Shown: positions 16,857-25,683, counted from the first letter of the stretch. The stretch: 62,500 nt of DNA from Lentisphaeria bacterium (GCA_017508385.1 JAFVZB010000060.1:1-62500); one strand, 5' to 3'. The notes: generated from the sequence alone by a model not told the origin. A program made the numbers and translations.

Positions 16857-17753
16857 ATGAAAAAATATTCTCATCATGATGAGAGAGTGAAGAGCTTCTT
16901 CACTCTTATCGAACTTCTTGTTGTGATCGCTATCATCGCAATTCTGGCATCCATTCTTATGCCTGCTCTCAACAGTGCAAAGGCAAGAGGTCAGAGCTCT
17001 GCTTGTATGAATAATCTTAAACAGCTCGGACTCGGTCTCGGCGGCTATCAGAATGACTACAAGGGATGGATGATTCCCGCTTATTTCGCCGGACGTGATG
17101 CTTCCAAAACCGATGTCGATTATTTCGGTAATTATCCGGGCAGACTCAAAGAGAACAACAACACTATCTGGGCGTATGGAATGGCGTCATCCTGCAAGAG
17201 CGTTGCCAAACATCAGAAAAGTTACGGATATGTCAGCGGCGATATAATGAAGCGCAATACGGCTTTTACCTGTCCGACCGACCCCAATCCGGTCATAACC
17301 GATGCTGACGGCAGCAGTTACAATAAGCATTATCTCTCTTACGCCATCAACAGCGGACTCTCGGGAGCAGCATGGAACGTTAATGACTCCTGTTTCTGGC
17401 TCAATATCAATCAGCTGAAACACCCGTTGTCACCGAGAAAGAGTCCTGCACAGCACCCGTTTTTCCTTGATAGCAGCGATTACCGTAATGGTGGCCGCCG
17501 CAATGTCAGGGTTTGCGACCAATCAACTCCAGCTGCCCAAAATTATACCGCTATGGCTGATATCAGCCTCTGGGAAAATATGCTGACTGCTCCGGCTTCT
17601 CTCGGCGCAAGGCATGCCAGCAGATTCAATGCCTGCTTTGTCGATGGTCATGTGAAATCCATTCAGACTCCGGTTATAAATACTCACTCGACCAATACCG
17701 GTAGAGTCCGCTGGCTTTCTCCCAAATATGCGGATAATCCTGAGCTCTATTGA
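16857..17753 (+). CDS. Pseudopilin-leader H-x-DG protein 1
   Basis: 298 residues from ATG 16857 (AAAGGG six bases upstream; GTG 16842 is less likely). The leader MKKYSHHDERVKSF precedes the prepilin-type helix FTLIELLVVIAIIAIL; processing would fall before or near the Phe, leaving a methylatable N-terminus. The C-terminal CFVDGHVKSI fits the H-x9-DG domain common in Planctomycetota, Verrucomicrobiota and Lentisphaerota proteins of this class. Role is unclear: either a minor pilin or type II secretion substrate-like surface protein. The codons for SHHDERV contain a DNA palindrome shared with the next gene. Confidence 0.85.
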   Translation: MKKYSHHDERVKSFFTLIELLVVIAIIAILASILMPALNSAKARGQSSACMNNLKQLGLGLGGYQNDYKGWMIPAYFAGRDASKTDVDYFGNYPGRLKENNNTIWAYGMASSCKSVAKHQKSYGYVSGDIMKRNTAFTCPTDPNPVITDADGSSYNKHYLSYAINSGLSGAAWNVNDSCFWLNINQLKHPLSPRKSPAQHPFFLDSSDYRNGGRRNVRVCDQSTPAAQNYTAMADISLWENMLTAPASLGARHASRFNACFVDGHVKSIQTPVINTHSTNTGRVRWLSPKYADNPELY

Positions 17754-17773
17754 AAATAAAAAGGAAAAGAAAA

Positions 17774-18613
17774 ATGAAGAAAGTTTCTCATCATGATGAG
17801 AGAGTGAAGGAACCCTTCACTCTTATCGAACTTCTCGTGGTGATTGCAATTATCGCAATTCTCGCCGCAATCCTGATGCCTGCGCTCTCAAGTGCCCGCC
17901 AGCGTGGACGCTCGGTTACCTGTATTAACAACTTGAAGACTCTTGGTTCTATTTATCACTCTTACGCCGAGGATAACCGTGATCTTCCTCCGCTCGGCTG
18001 GACAAATACCTACGGCGGCTCAAAATACTGGCCGACCGTTCTGCTCCAAACAGGATATCTCGGAACCAAAAACCTGCGGCACAGCATCCTGAGCAAAACG
18101 CAGGGCAACTATTTTCTCTGCCCCGAAGATACCCGTCCTGCATACGACCCGAGCCAGAATCCCAGTATGAACGTGAGTTACGGAGTGAACAACTGCGTTG
18201 CTCTCGGTCAGTACGGAGTTTATCCTGACGGAGAAAAAACCAATTTGAAAACCAAAAGCCACCGTGACGGATACCACTCCTTTACCGAAATAGCTTACAG
18301 CAAAAAGAAGTCATCAGCCACTCCGCTTCTGGTCGATTGCGGCGGATTTGAGAAAGACCCTGCAACCAATCCTGAGACCAAGAAATATCTCCAGCTCCGC
18401 AGTGCGGGTTCCAGTGCCAGCGCACAAAACTATGACCACTGGGTAAGTTTGCTCAAACCTCCGGCTGCCATCAGCATTATGCGTCACGGAATGAGAGCGG
18501 GAACCGTATTCTGCGATGGTCATGCGGCAATGGTCAATGGTCCGATGTATTCCGCCGACAGCACCTATGTGCAGTGGCTCAATCCGTGGGTCGAGACAGA
18601 TATTTACCGTTAA
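17774..18613 (+). CDS. Pseudopilin-leader H-x-DG protein 2
   Basis: 279 residues from ATG 17774 (AAGGA eight bases upstream; a TTG at 17750 overlapping the previous stop is less likely). Leader MKKVSHHDERVKEP, then FTLIELLVVIAIIAIL. Body has NNLKTLGSIYHSYAEDN and a C-terminal MRAGTVFCDGHAAMV, the usual H-x-DG signature. Similar to the preceding protein in leader and ends but different in the middle, so the pair are old duplicates. Probably anchored through the uncleaved or processed helix. Confidence 0.85.
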   Translation: MKKVSHHDERVKEPFTLIELLVVIAIIAILAAILMPALSSARQRGRSVTCINNLKTLGSIYHSYAEDNRDLPPLGWTNTYGGSKYWPTVLLQTGYLGTKNLRHSILSKTQGNYFLCPEDTRPAYDPSQNPSMNVSYGVNNCVALGQYGVYPDGEKTNLKTKSHRDGYHSFTEIAYSKKKSSATPLLVDCGGFEKDPATNPETKKYLQLRSAGSSASAQNYDHWVSLLKPPAAISIMRHGMRAGTVFCDGHAAMVNGPMYSADSTYVQWLNPWVETDIYR

Positions 18614-18627
18614 AATCATTTGCGGTA

Positions 18628-18655
18628 TTGAAAAAACTCCTTTTTCTGCTATATT
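18628..18655 (+). promoter_or_regulatory. Promoter of the hydrolase operon
   Basis: TTGAAA (18628-18633), 16-bp spacer, TATATT (18650-18655), with GAGGAG seven bases before ATG 18686. Confidence 0.65.
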
Positions 18656-18685
18656 TCATAAGATAGCCGGAAGAGGAGTTTTTTT

Positions 18686-20287
18686 ATGGCAAATATCGTA
18701 AAAGAGTATTATGTCACCATGCGTGACGGAGTCGAGCTTTACACCGTAGTTCAGCTGCCGTGTGAGCAGGGAAGTTTCCCGACCGTGATCAAGCGCAATC
18801 CCTATCTGCCGAAAAAGATGGATCTCGATGCTCTTGCCAATGAAGATACCCGCGGCTATGCGGTTGTCACCCAGCAGTGTCGGGGAACAGCCAACAGTTC
18901 CGGAGTCTGCATTGCTTACATAAATGAGCGCAACGACGGACTCGATCTGCTCGACTGGGTAAGAAAACAGCCTTTCTACAACGGCGAACTCTTTTTGTGC
19001 GGCGGCAGTTATTGTGCCTCAGTTCATTACAGCTACCTGAATACCAATCCCGGTGATATCAAAGCCGCAGTTTTGATGGTGCAGGATAGCGAGCGTTACA
19101 ACATTCTCTACCGCAACGGATTTTTCAAGCCCGGACTCCACGGTAACTGGGTGATGGGTATGTATAAGCGCAATTGTGATGTCAAACGTGAGCTTGCCGA
19201 TGATACGTTCAGAACTCTTCCGCTTGCCGGAGTAACTCAACATATTTTCGGAGAGTATGTGCCGCAAATCGAAGAGGAGTTTCTCCATCCCGACCCCGCA
19301 GATGAGTTCTGGAAAACTCAGGCTGGCGGCAGTGATTATCACGATGTGCTCAACCGCTGTTCAGTTCCGGTGCTGTTGACGACCGGCTTTTACGATATCT
19401 ACACCGGCGGAGTTTTCGATATGTGGAACAGTCTTGCTCCTGAACGCCGCAAAGAGTGCGCTCTTATCGTATCTCCATTTGCTCACGCCTGGAATCCGCC
19501 CATGCGCACTGAGCCTGATGAGCTGCCTGATTTTGAAAATGCGAGGATGTCACAGCTCTGCCCCGGCTTCGAGTACGTCTGGTTCGACCACTTCAGGCTC
19601 GCTACTCCTCTCAAGTTTATGGAAAAGGGCAAAATAAAATACTACACGCTCTTTGAAAACGCATGGCATACGGCGGAAAAATTGGAAAACGCTCCGGTCG
19701 GGATGACTTTTTCGCTCGGTGCAGACCGTACACTCAATAGAGAGAGCGGTGAGCCGGGTGAGATAACTTATACTTACAACCCGTACGCTCCAGCTTCATT
19801 CAACGGGGGATTGTGCAACAACTTCGGCGGAATGCAGTTTCAGGATGAGCCGAACTCCAGATACGATATAATTTCATTTGTTTCGCCTGAGTTTGATGAG
19901 GAACTTATCTGCGACGGCAAAATTGAGACGGAACTCTACTGTAAATCTACTGCTTCCGACAGCTGTTTTTATATCCGCCTGAGTCTGGTGCGTGAGGGCA
20001 GGGCGATAGGTCTGCGTGACGATATCGACTCACTCTGCCGTCAGGAAAAGAGTTACACTCCGGGCAGTGAGCGTAAAATCAACTTCACTTTTGCCGAACA
20101 CTCATTCAAAATTCAAAAAGGCGACCGCCTGCGGCTTGATGTCTCATCTTCGTGCTTCCCGCACTTTCAGGTGCACACCAACCGCATTGGAGTTCTCGCA
20201 CTCCACGATAAAGCTGAAATTTGCCGTAACACGGTCATTACCGGCAAATCAACCATAAAGATATTTGTCAAAAAAGGAGATAAATAA
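18686..20287 (+). CDS. CocE/NonD (S15-like) hydrolase
   Basis: 533 residues, no signal peptide. Alpha/beta-hydrolase core with serine nucleophile in LCGGSYCAS (~residue 110), Asp in TTGFYDIYTGG and His in SPFAHAWN; the C-terminal beta-jelly roll (about 350-530, EFDEELICDGKIETELYC) is the X-Pro dipeptidyl-peptidase C-terminal domain. Family members cleave X-Pro peptides, cocaine-like esters or acyl-amides; a sugar-ester or peptide substrate is possible. First gene of a three-gene run with a DUF4838-like protein and an NAD-dependent oxidoreductase, 0 and 1 nt apart. Confidence 0.85.
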   Translation: MANIVKEYYVTMRDGVELYTVVQLPCEQGSFPTVIKRNPYLPKKMDLDALANEDTRGYAVVTQQCRGTANSSGVCIAYINERNDGLDLLDWVRKQPFYNGELFLCGGSYCASVHYSYLNTNPGDIKAAVLMVQDSERYNILYRNGFFKPGLHGNWVMGMYKRNCDVKRELADDTFRTLPLAGVTQHIFGEYVPQIEEEFLHPDPADEFWKTQAGGSDYHDVLNRCSVPVLLTTGFYDIYTGGVFDMWNSLAPERRKECALIVSPFAHAWNPPMRTEPDELPDFENARMSQLCPGFEYVWFDHFRLATPLKFMEKGKIKYYTLFENAWHTAEKLENAPVGMTFSLGADRTLNRESGEPGEITYTYNPYAPASFNGGLCNNFGGMQFQDEPNSRYDIISFVSPEFDEELICDGKIETELYCKSTASDSCFYIRLSLVREGRAIGLRDDIDSLCRQEKSYTPGSERKINFTFAEHSFKIQKGDRLRLDVSSSCFPHFQVHTNRIGVLALHDKAEICRNTVITGKSTIKIFVKKGDK

Positions 20288-21250
20288 ATGGCAGACAACA
20301 AAGTCCGTAGAGGAGTCGTTCTTGCTCCGACTGACCTTGATACAGTCAACTGGCTTGATTATTTTGATGACAATTTGAATTTGCTCGGAATACACTCAGG
20401 CGGCGGGGAATCCCACAACGTGATAGACAGGCTCGGGGTTTACGGTACGGAAGAGTTCCGTAAAATCTGCCGTGAGCGCAATATCGATTTCGAGTACGAA
20501 CTGCACGCTCCGCAGCAGCTGATGGATTACTCTCTTTTTGCGGAGCATCCCGAGTACTTCTACGAGAACAGCCGTCTCAATGAGCGGATGGATAACGGCA
20601 ACTGGTGTGTATCGAGTCCGGCTCTTGAGCTGGTGGCGAAAAATGCAGTAATGCTTGCTGACAAACTGCCGTGTTCCACCAACCGCTTTTTCTACTGGGG
20701 AGTTGACAAGGGCGGAGAAGACTGGTGTCACTGTGACAAATGCTCCAAACTCAATGCCGCCGACCAGTGTCTTGCCACTGCCAACGCCATGGTTCAGGAG
20801 CTGCGCAAAAGCAATCCCGATGCCGTGGTGGGCTCTATCTTCTACCTTGCCACCATGCAGTTGCCCTCATCGGTCGAGCCGGTCGATGGAGTGATTGCCG
20901 AATACGCTCCGTACAGACGTTGCTACAAACATACTCTCGATGACCCTGATTGTGCGGTCAACCGTGAGTATTACCGCCGTTTCAAAGAGATAATTTCCAT
21001 GTTCGGAGCCGACCGCACTCACGTTCTCGAATACCACATCGACAGCAGTTACGCAAGTGTCCGTACCGGATGCCACCGCCGCTGCCCCTGCCGCGATCTT
21101 GATACCATGAAACGTGATATCGCCGTCTATGCGCGGCACGGCATTACCAGTTTTACCAGCTTCGCAGTGGATATCAACAAAGAGTATCTCGATCTCTACG
21201 GAGATACGGATATAAAAAATTACCTTGAAGCAATAAAGGAAATACAATAA
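20288..21250 (+). CDS. DUF4838-like protein
   Basis: 320 residues, no signal peptide. The centre FYWGVDKGGEDWCHCDKCSKL followed by ATANAMVQELRKSNPDA matches what I know of DUF4838, a domain linked to alpha-glucuronidase or hexosaminidase-like glycosidases with a C-x-C-x2-C site. Later Cys-rich HRRCPCRDLD may bind metal. It starts next to the hydrolase stop and its stop overlaps the oxidoreductase start by one base. A carbohydrate-active role fits the neighbours but is inferred. Confidence 0.6.
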   Translation: MADNKVRRGVVLAPTDLDTVNWLDYFDDNLNLLGIHSGGGESHNVIDRLGVYGTEEFRKICRERNIDFEYELHAPQQLMDYSLFAEHPEYFYENSRLNERMDNGNWCVSSPALELVAKNAVMLADKLPCSTNRFFYWGVDKGGEDWCHCDKCSKLNAADQCLATANAMVQELRKSNPDAVVGSIFYLATMQLPSSVEPVDGVIAEYAPYRRCYKHTLDDPDCAVNREYYRRFKEIISMFGADRTHVLEYHIDSSYASVRTGCHRRCPCRDLDTMKRDIAVYARHGITSFTSFAVDINKEYLDLYGDTDIKNYLEAIKEIQ

Positions 21251-22281
21251 TGAGAAAGCTCAGGATCGCCCAAATCGGAGTCCGTCACGAACACGCAGAC
21301 GGCAAGATGAATGCGGTGAGACTCCAGATGCAGGATACGTTTGAGGTTGTCGGAATTGCCGCCGAGTCTCCAAAGTGGCAGGAAAAAGAGAAAGACAACC
21401 GTGCTTACAAGGGCTTGCAGTGGATGTCTCAGGAAGAGCTGCTCGCCATTCCCGACCTTGATGCCGTTCTGGTCGAAACCGAGATGACCGAGCTGATCGA
21501 CACCGCAGAAAAGTGTTTTGCCAAACGCCTGCCCATCCACATCGACAAACCCGGCGGCAGTGAGGAGCTTGACCGCTATGCACAGCTGGTCAATAAATAC
21601 TACGAGGCAAATCTTCCGTTTCAGGTGGCGTATATGTTCAGAGGTCATCCATATATGAAGTTTGCCCGCAAGATAGCGAAAAGCGGAGTACTCGGAGACG
21701 TTTTTGAGCTCGATGCCAATATGCACCGCAATGATACCGGCAGAGATGATTTCCGCAACTGGCTTGCCGGCTACGCCGGAGGAGCGATGTTCGATTACGG
21801 TTCACACCTTATTGATATCGCTTTCGAGATATTCGGAGCTCCCGAAAAGGTTCACTGCATCCGCCAGAGAATCGTCGGAGATGCCCTTTACGACAACGGC
21901 GTTGCTCTTCTGGAGTACAAAAAAGCGACAGCCACTTTGCGCAGCTGTATGTCAACCCCGGGAGGCGGCAGAAAACTCTCGTTGAGGGGAACCAATGGAA
22001 CTCTTGAGATCCAGCCGATCGAGCAGACCACCGATGAGGAGCACCGTTATCCGCTGTTCGATGACAAACCTCTGGTCGTCAAAATGGAAATCCTCAAAGA
22101 CACTCCGGAGTACAAAGCGGGCAAACACGAGATACCGTTCCACACCACAGGCAGATACATCGACCAGCTCGAGGAGTTTGCCGCAATGCTCCGTGGAGAG
22201 GTGAAAAATCCGTACAGTGCCGAGTACGAGATAACATTGCAAAAGCTGATACTCGCCGCTTCAGGATATATCGAGTGGTAA
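21250..22281 (+). CDS. Gfo/Idh/MocA-family oxidoreductase
   Basis: 343 residues. N-terminal Rossmann fold (LRIAQIGVRHEHADGK, slightly off the GxGxxG norm), HIDKPGG (the EKP-type Lys), and GGAMFDYGSHLIDIA of the C-terminal domain. NAD(P)-dependent sugar or cyclitol dehydrogenase family. Last gene of the hydrolase operon, followed by a strong terminator. It probably oxidises a sugar released or prepared by the two upstream proteins. Confidence 0.88.
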   Translation: MRKLRIAQIGVRHEHADGKMNAVRLQMQDTFEVVGIAAESPKWQEKEKDNRAYKGLQWMSQEELLAIPDLDAVLVETEMTELIDTAEKCFAKRLPIHIDKPGGSEELDRYAQLVNKYYEANLPFQVAYMFRGHPYMKFARKIAKSGVLGDVFELDANMHRNDTGRDDFRNWLAGYAGGAMFDYGSHLIDIAFEIFGAPEKVHCIRQRIVGDALYDNGVALLEYKKATATLRSCMSTPGGGRKLSLRGTNGTLEIQPIEQTTDEEHRYPLFDDKPLVVKMEILKDTPEYKAGKHEIPFHTTGRYIDQLEEFAAMLRGEVKNPYSAEYEITLQKLILAASGYIEW

Positions 22282-22299
22282 ATAAGAAAAATAAATCAA

Positions 22300-22335
22300 G
22301 GGTACGGAACAACAAAGCATCCGTACCCTTTTTTT
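22300..22335 (+). terminator. Rho-independent terminator
   Basis: GGGTACGGA (22300-22308) pairs with TCCGTACCC (22320-22328), followed by seven T. Ends the hydrolase/DUF4838/oxidoreductase operon. Confidence 0.9.
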
Positions 22336-22597
22336 ATGAAGCGCACCTGACGATGCATGAAACTTAAAAGTAAAAACTACAAAATAAATGCAAGTATCAG
22401 GAGATACTTGTGCTTCATATTTGCGTAAGCAAATGCTTCATGTTGTACAGCGCAACTGGACAACGCTTCATCTGAAAAGGCGTGATTGCAGGAGCTGATG
22501 AAGCATTTTGCGGCGTTGCCGCAAAATATGAAGCGCACCTATCGGTGCATGAAGCGGCACACTGCGTGCCATGAAGCGCAGCCTTTTCAGGCTTCAT
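22336..22597. repeat. Heptamer-punctuated hairpin array
   Basis: Nine exact copies of one heptamer: GCTTCAT at 22412, 22435, 22465, 22591 and its complement ATGAAGC at 22336, 22498, 22528, 22549, 22571. Between them sit distinct inverted repeats: CAAGTATC/GATACTTG (22391-22410), ATTTGC/GCAAAT (22419-22434), GTTGT/ACAAC (22442-22464), ATTTTGCGGC/GCCGCAAAAT (22505-22527), GCACC/GGTGC (22535-22548) and GGCAC/GTGCC (22556-22570). CTGAAAAGGC (22472-22481) and GCCTTTTCAG (22581-22590) can close the right half as a multi-arm structure. A degenerate arm lies at 22343-22363. Stems differ in sequence while heptamers are constant, unlike a simple tandem repeat or a CRISPR. Confidence 0.85.
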
Positions 22598-22598
22598 T

Positions 22599-22623
22599 TT
22601 TTTTTGCCTTCCAGGCAAAAAAA
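22599..22623. terminator. Bidirectional terminator-like hairpin
   Basis: TTTTTTTGCCT (22599-22609), tcc loop, AGGCAAAAAAA (22613-22623). It abuts the CCA end of the tRNA, so on the minus strand it should stop tRNA transcription. Its stem is shorter than GC-rich terminators but A/T-flanked as expected. Confidence 0.7.
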
Positions 22624-22700
<77 letters not shown>

Positions 22701-22789
22701 GCTTTTTGACTTGAGTATAAAATAACTCCGCAGAACGGTTTTTTCAATAGTGCGGCGAAAAAGTTTTCTCCGGTTTTGCGTTTTTCTGC

Positions 22790-22818
22790 TTGAAAGAGTG
22801 CCGTTGACGGGTTATCTT
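22790..22818 (+). promoter_or_regulatory. Putative promoter of the lpxB operon
   Basis: TTGAAA (22790-22795), 17-bp spacer, TATCTT (22813-22818). A second candidate -10 TATAAC at 22823 has poor spacing to TTGACG at 22804. Confidence 0.4.
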
Positions 22819-22852
22819 ATTGTATAACGCAAAAAAGTTTGACAGGAGTTTT

Positions 22853-24034
22853 ATGAAAAATATCTGGATTCTTGCCGGAGAGACCTCCGGAGATATTTAT
22901 GGAGCAAGGCTTGCGCAGGAGCTGCGTGATATCGCAAAAGAGAACAACGAAGAGGTGACTTTTACCGGAATGGGCGGACCGAAAATGATGGAGTCCGGTA
23001 TTCCTGTTAAAGTTGACTCCACCGAACTCGGAGTCGTCGGCATTTTTGAAGTCACCAAGATGCTTTTCACGTTCATCAAAATCTACTTTTATCTGGTGCG
23101 TGAGGCGAAAAAAGAGCGTCCTGATGCGGTGATATTGATCGATTATCCCGGATTTAATCTGCTCTTTGCTCTTGCCATGTGGCGCAATAACATAAAAGTT
23201 GTCTGGTATGTGTGTCCGCATCTGTGGGTGTGGGCGAAGTGGAGACTGCCCGTTCTGGCGAGGATTTGTTACAAGATGCTGGTTATCTTTCCGTTTGAGG
23301 TGGAGGTGTTTGAACCGACTCCCCTGCGGGCGGAGTTTGTCGGACATCCGCTCATAGACCTCGTTGCCGAGCGGCGTGACCCTTCCATCACCCGTGATAT
23401 GAACAGCTTTCTTCTGCTTCCCGGCAGCCGTGCACTTGAAGTCAAACGGCTGCTGCCGACTATGCTTGAGAGCATTACCGAGCTTGCTCCGAAACATCCT
23501 GAGCTGAGATTTTATCTGTCAACTCCCCGTGAAAAGGTGGCAAAGCAGTGCCGTGAAATATACGAAAAGTTTAGAAAGAAGCATCCTGACGTACCTGATG
23601 TTTCAATTTCCGTCGGCGATACAGCGCAGTGGCAGCAGCGTGCCGGAACCGGAATAGCCGCAAGCGGAACCGTCACTGTGGAGTCAGCTATATCAGGACT
23701 TCCGCTCGTGGTGGGTTACCGCATGGGGTGGGGAACGGTTCTTGTCGCTCTGGTGCTGGTGAGATTGTACCGCGGATTTTTCACTATGGTGAACATCATC
23801 GCCAACAGAGAGGTGTTTCCTGAGTTTTTCCAACATAAATTCTGCCCTGCAAATATCGTTCCCGCAGTGGAGGCGTTTCTTCCCGGCGGAGCACGCAGAA
23901 AGCAGGTCGAAGCTGATATGCTTGAGGTGAAACAGCTGCTTTCACCCAGAAGTTCCAGTGCGGCACGTCAGGCTGCACTTGCCTGTTACGACGCCGCAGA
24001 AAAAGCACAAAAGGAGGGCATTGACCATGAATGA
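22853..24034 (+). CDS. lpxB: Lipid-A-disaccharide synthase
   Basis: 393 residues from ATG 22853 (AGGAG upstream; a longer frame at 22820 is not supported). A GT19 glycosyltransferase that joins lipid X to UDP-diacylglucosamine in lipid A synthesis, peripheral on the inner membrane. Seen: ILAGETSGDIYGARL at the N-terminus, GVVGIFEV, DYPGFNL, YVCPHLWVWAKWR, FVGHPL, LLPGSR and ASGTVTVESA. Shows the organism makes lipopolysaccharide. First gene of a long plus-strand run; overlaps the next gene by 8 nt. Confidence 0.95.
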   Translation: MKNIWILAGETSGDIYGARLAQELRDIAKENNEEVTFTGMGGPKMMESGIPVKVDSTELGVVGIFEVTKMLFTFIKIYFYLVREAKKERPDAVILIDYPGFNLLFALAMWRNNIKVVWYVCPHLWVWAKWRLPVLARICYKMLVIFPFEVEVFEPTPLRAEFVGHPLIDLVAERRDPSITRDMNSFLLLPGSRALEVKRLLPTMLESITELAPKHPELRFYLSTPREKVAKQCREIYEKFRKKHPDVPDVSISVGDTAQWQQRAGTGIAASGTVTVESAISGLPLVVGYRMGWGTVLVALVLVRLYRGFFTMVNIIANREVFPEFFQHKFCPANIVPAVEAFLPGGARRKQVEADMLEVKQLLSPRSSSAARQAALACYDAAEKAQKEGIDHE

Positions 24035-24722
24035 TTTACCAGACTGCAGTTGCACCGACAACAAAAACGATTTTATGCCGGCTGATTCATGGCGTATTTT
24101 GCGCATCATGTCCGAGTTTGTTGAGTCCTTTGATACCATGTCGCATTACAAAGAGATGCTGGTGTCAGTTTTCGGCTCAGCCCGGACCAAAGAGAATAAT
24201 GAGGATTATATTTCCGCCCGTGACCTCGGCAGCCGTCTGGTCAAAGCCGGGTACGGTGTCATCACCGGAGGTGGTCCCGGAATCATGGAGGCGGCTTCAC
24301 GCGGAGCTTTTGAGGCTGGCGGTTCATCCATCGGACTCAATATTGAGCTGCCCATGGAGCAGAATCCCAACAAATATCAGACCAAATCGCTCTTTTTCAG
24401 GTACTTCTTTGTGCGCAAGGTCTGTTTTCTGAAGTATTCCACTGCGATCATCGTCTATCCGGGAGGCTTCGGCACACTCGATGAGTTGAGTGAAGTCCTC
24501 ACCATGGTTCAAACCGGCAAAATAAACATGATTCCGATAATCTTCGTTGACAAAAAGTTCTGGGGCGGAGTCGTTGACTGGTTCAAAAACACTCTTGCTG
24601 CCGAGGGAATGATCGATGAAAAAGACCTCGACCTTTTCCAGCTTGTCGATACCGCAGAAGATGCAGTCGCATATCTTCAGGAGTGCCACCGTTACGGAAG
24701 GCGCGGAACAGTCAGAAGTTGA
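24027..24722 (+). CDS. LOG-family protein (TIGR00730-type)
   Basis: 231 residues from ATG 24027, with AAGGAGGG nine bases upstream inside lpxB. The family signatures GGGPGIMEAASRGA and PGGFGTLDELSE are intact. LOG proteins are phosphoribohydrolases that release the base from nucleoside 5'-monophosphates (cytokinin-activating in plants, nucleotide salvage in bacteria). Cytoplasmic. No link to LpxB function is evident beyond sharing the operon. Confidence 0.9.
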   Translation: MNDLPDCSCTDNKNDFMPADSWRILRIMSEFVESFDTMSHYKEMLVSVFGSARTKENNEDYISARDLGSRLVKAGYGVITGGGPGIMEAASRGAFEAGGSSIGLNIELPMEQNPNKYQTKSLFFRYFFVRKVCFLKYSTAIIVYPGGFGTLDELSEVLTMVQTGKINMIPIIFVDKKFWGGVVDWFKNTLAAEGMIDEKDLDLFQLVDTAEDAVAYLQECHRYGRRGTVRS

Positions 24723-24728
24723 ATCTGA

Positions 24729-25646
24729 ATGAAACAGAACAGCTCTTTACAGCGGGAAATAGAGTATTTTGTCGGATATCTGGTGATCGAGCGCGGACTT
24801 GCCGCCAACACCATAGCCGCCTACCGTCACGATTTGGAGTCGGCTGCTGAGTTTCTCAGCCGCTCCGGCGTGTCCTCGTGGAGCAAATGCAGTTACGATG
24901 ACCTGCTCGACGTGCTCGACGACTTGCGTGACCGGGGTTTTGAGACCAGCTCGATAGCCCGTCATCTGGTGACGCTCAAAGTCTTTTTCAGATATCTCGC
25001 TCAGGAAAAACTGATTGCTTCCAATATCACCGAGGTGATGGATTCACCACGGTTGTGGAAAATTTTGCCGGATTTTCTCTCTGAATCTGAAATCACCCGG
25101 CTTCTCAATACATTTTCGACCCGTGCCGGTGAGCCGCTCGAATTGCGCAACCGGGTGATACTCGAGCTGCTGTACTCCTCAGGTTTGCGGGTATCCGAGG
25201 CGGCAAAGCTGCCGCTGCTTGCGGTCGATTTCGAACAGGAACTCCTGAGGGTCGAGGGCAAGGGCTCAAAAGTGCGCATCGTTCCCGTCGGCAAGCCTGC
25301 GCTGCGGCTGCTCAGACGCTATATTCAGGAGGCTCGCCCTGAGCTAGCCGGAGAGCGTGGCGAAAATAATCCTGCGCTTTTTCTTTCAGTGCGGGGCAGG
25401 GCACTCGACCGTGAACGGGTGTGGCAGGTCGTTAAGATAGCGGCGGAGCGTTCCGGCATTACCAAAAACATCTATCCGCACATGCTGCGCCACAGTTTTG
25501 CCAGCCATCTGCTCTCGAACGGAGCCGATTTGCGTGCTATTCAGGAGATGCTCGGACACTCCGATATCAGCACAACAGAGATATATACTCATGTGGAAAG
25601 CAGCCGTTTGCTCTCAATTCATCGTAAATTCCATCCAAGAGGATGA
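24729..25646 (+). CDS. xerD: Tyrosine recombinase XerD-like
   Basis: 305 residues, the typical Xer length. N-terminal SAM-like core-binding domain (about 8-95) and catalytic domain with Arg in SSGLRVSEAAKL, Lys in VEGKGSKVRIVPVG, HMLRHSFASHLL, GHSDISTTEIYTHV with the Tyr nucleophile. It should resolve chromosome dimers at dif. XerC or XerD is undecided, and no dif-like site was found nearby. Placed between LOG and aspS as a normal housekeeping gene rather than an integrase of a mobile element. Confidence 0.88.
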   Translation: MKQNSSLQREIEYFVGYLVIERGLAANTIAAYRHDLESAAEFLSRSGVSSWSKCSYDDLLDVLDDLRDRGFETSSIARHLVTLKVFFRYLAQEKLIASNITEVMDSPRLWKILPDFLSESEITRLLNTFSTRAGEPLELRNRVILELLYSSGLRVSEAAKLPLLAVDFEQELLRVEGKGSKVRIVPVGKPALRLLRRYIQEARPELAGERGENNPALFLSVRGRALDRERVWQVVKIAAERSGITKNIYPHMLRHSFASHLLSNGADLRAIQEMLGHSDISTTEIYTHVESSRLLSIHRKFHPRG

Positions 25647-25654
25647 AAATCAAC

Positions 25655-25683
25655 TGGAAAAATATACGTTTCGGTGCTATATT
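25655..25683 (+). promoter_or_regulatory. Promoter of the aspS operon
   Basis: TGGAAA (25655-25660), 17-bp spacer, TATATT (25678-25683), leaving a leader of about 95 nt before ATG 25786. The GGTGCTATATTTCAT context resembles the hydrolase promoter at 18650. Confidence 0.5.

Noticed and set aside
22336..22597. CRISPR array
   Set aside because: The constant element is only 7 bp, it occurs in both orientations, and the intervening segments are self-complementary; no cas genes are nearby.
24729..25646. Integrase of a mobile island
   Set aside because: Length and motifs fit housekeeping XerD, it sits inside a conserved-looking operon, and the tRNA 2 kb away shows no attachment-site duplication that I can see.
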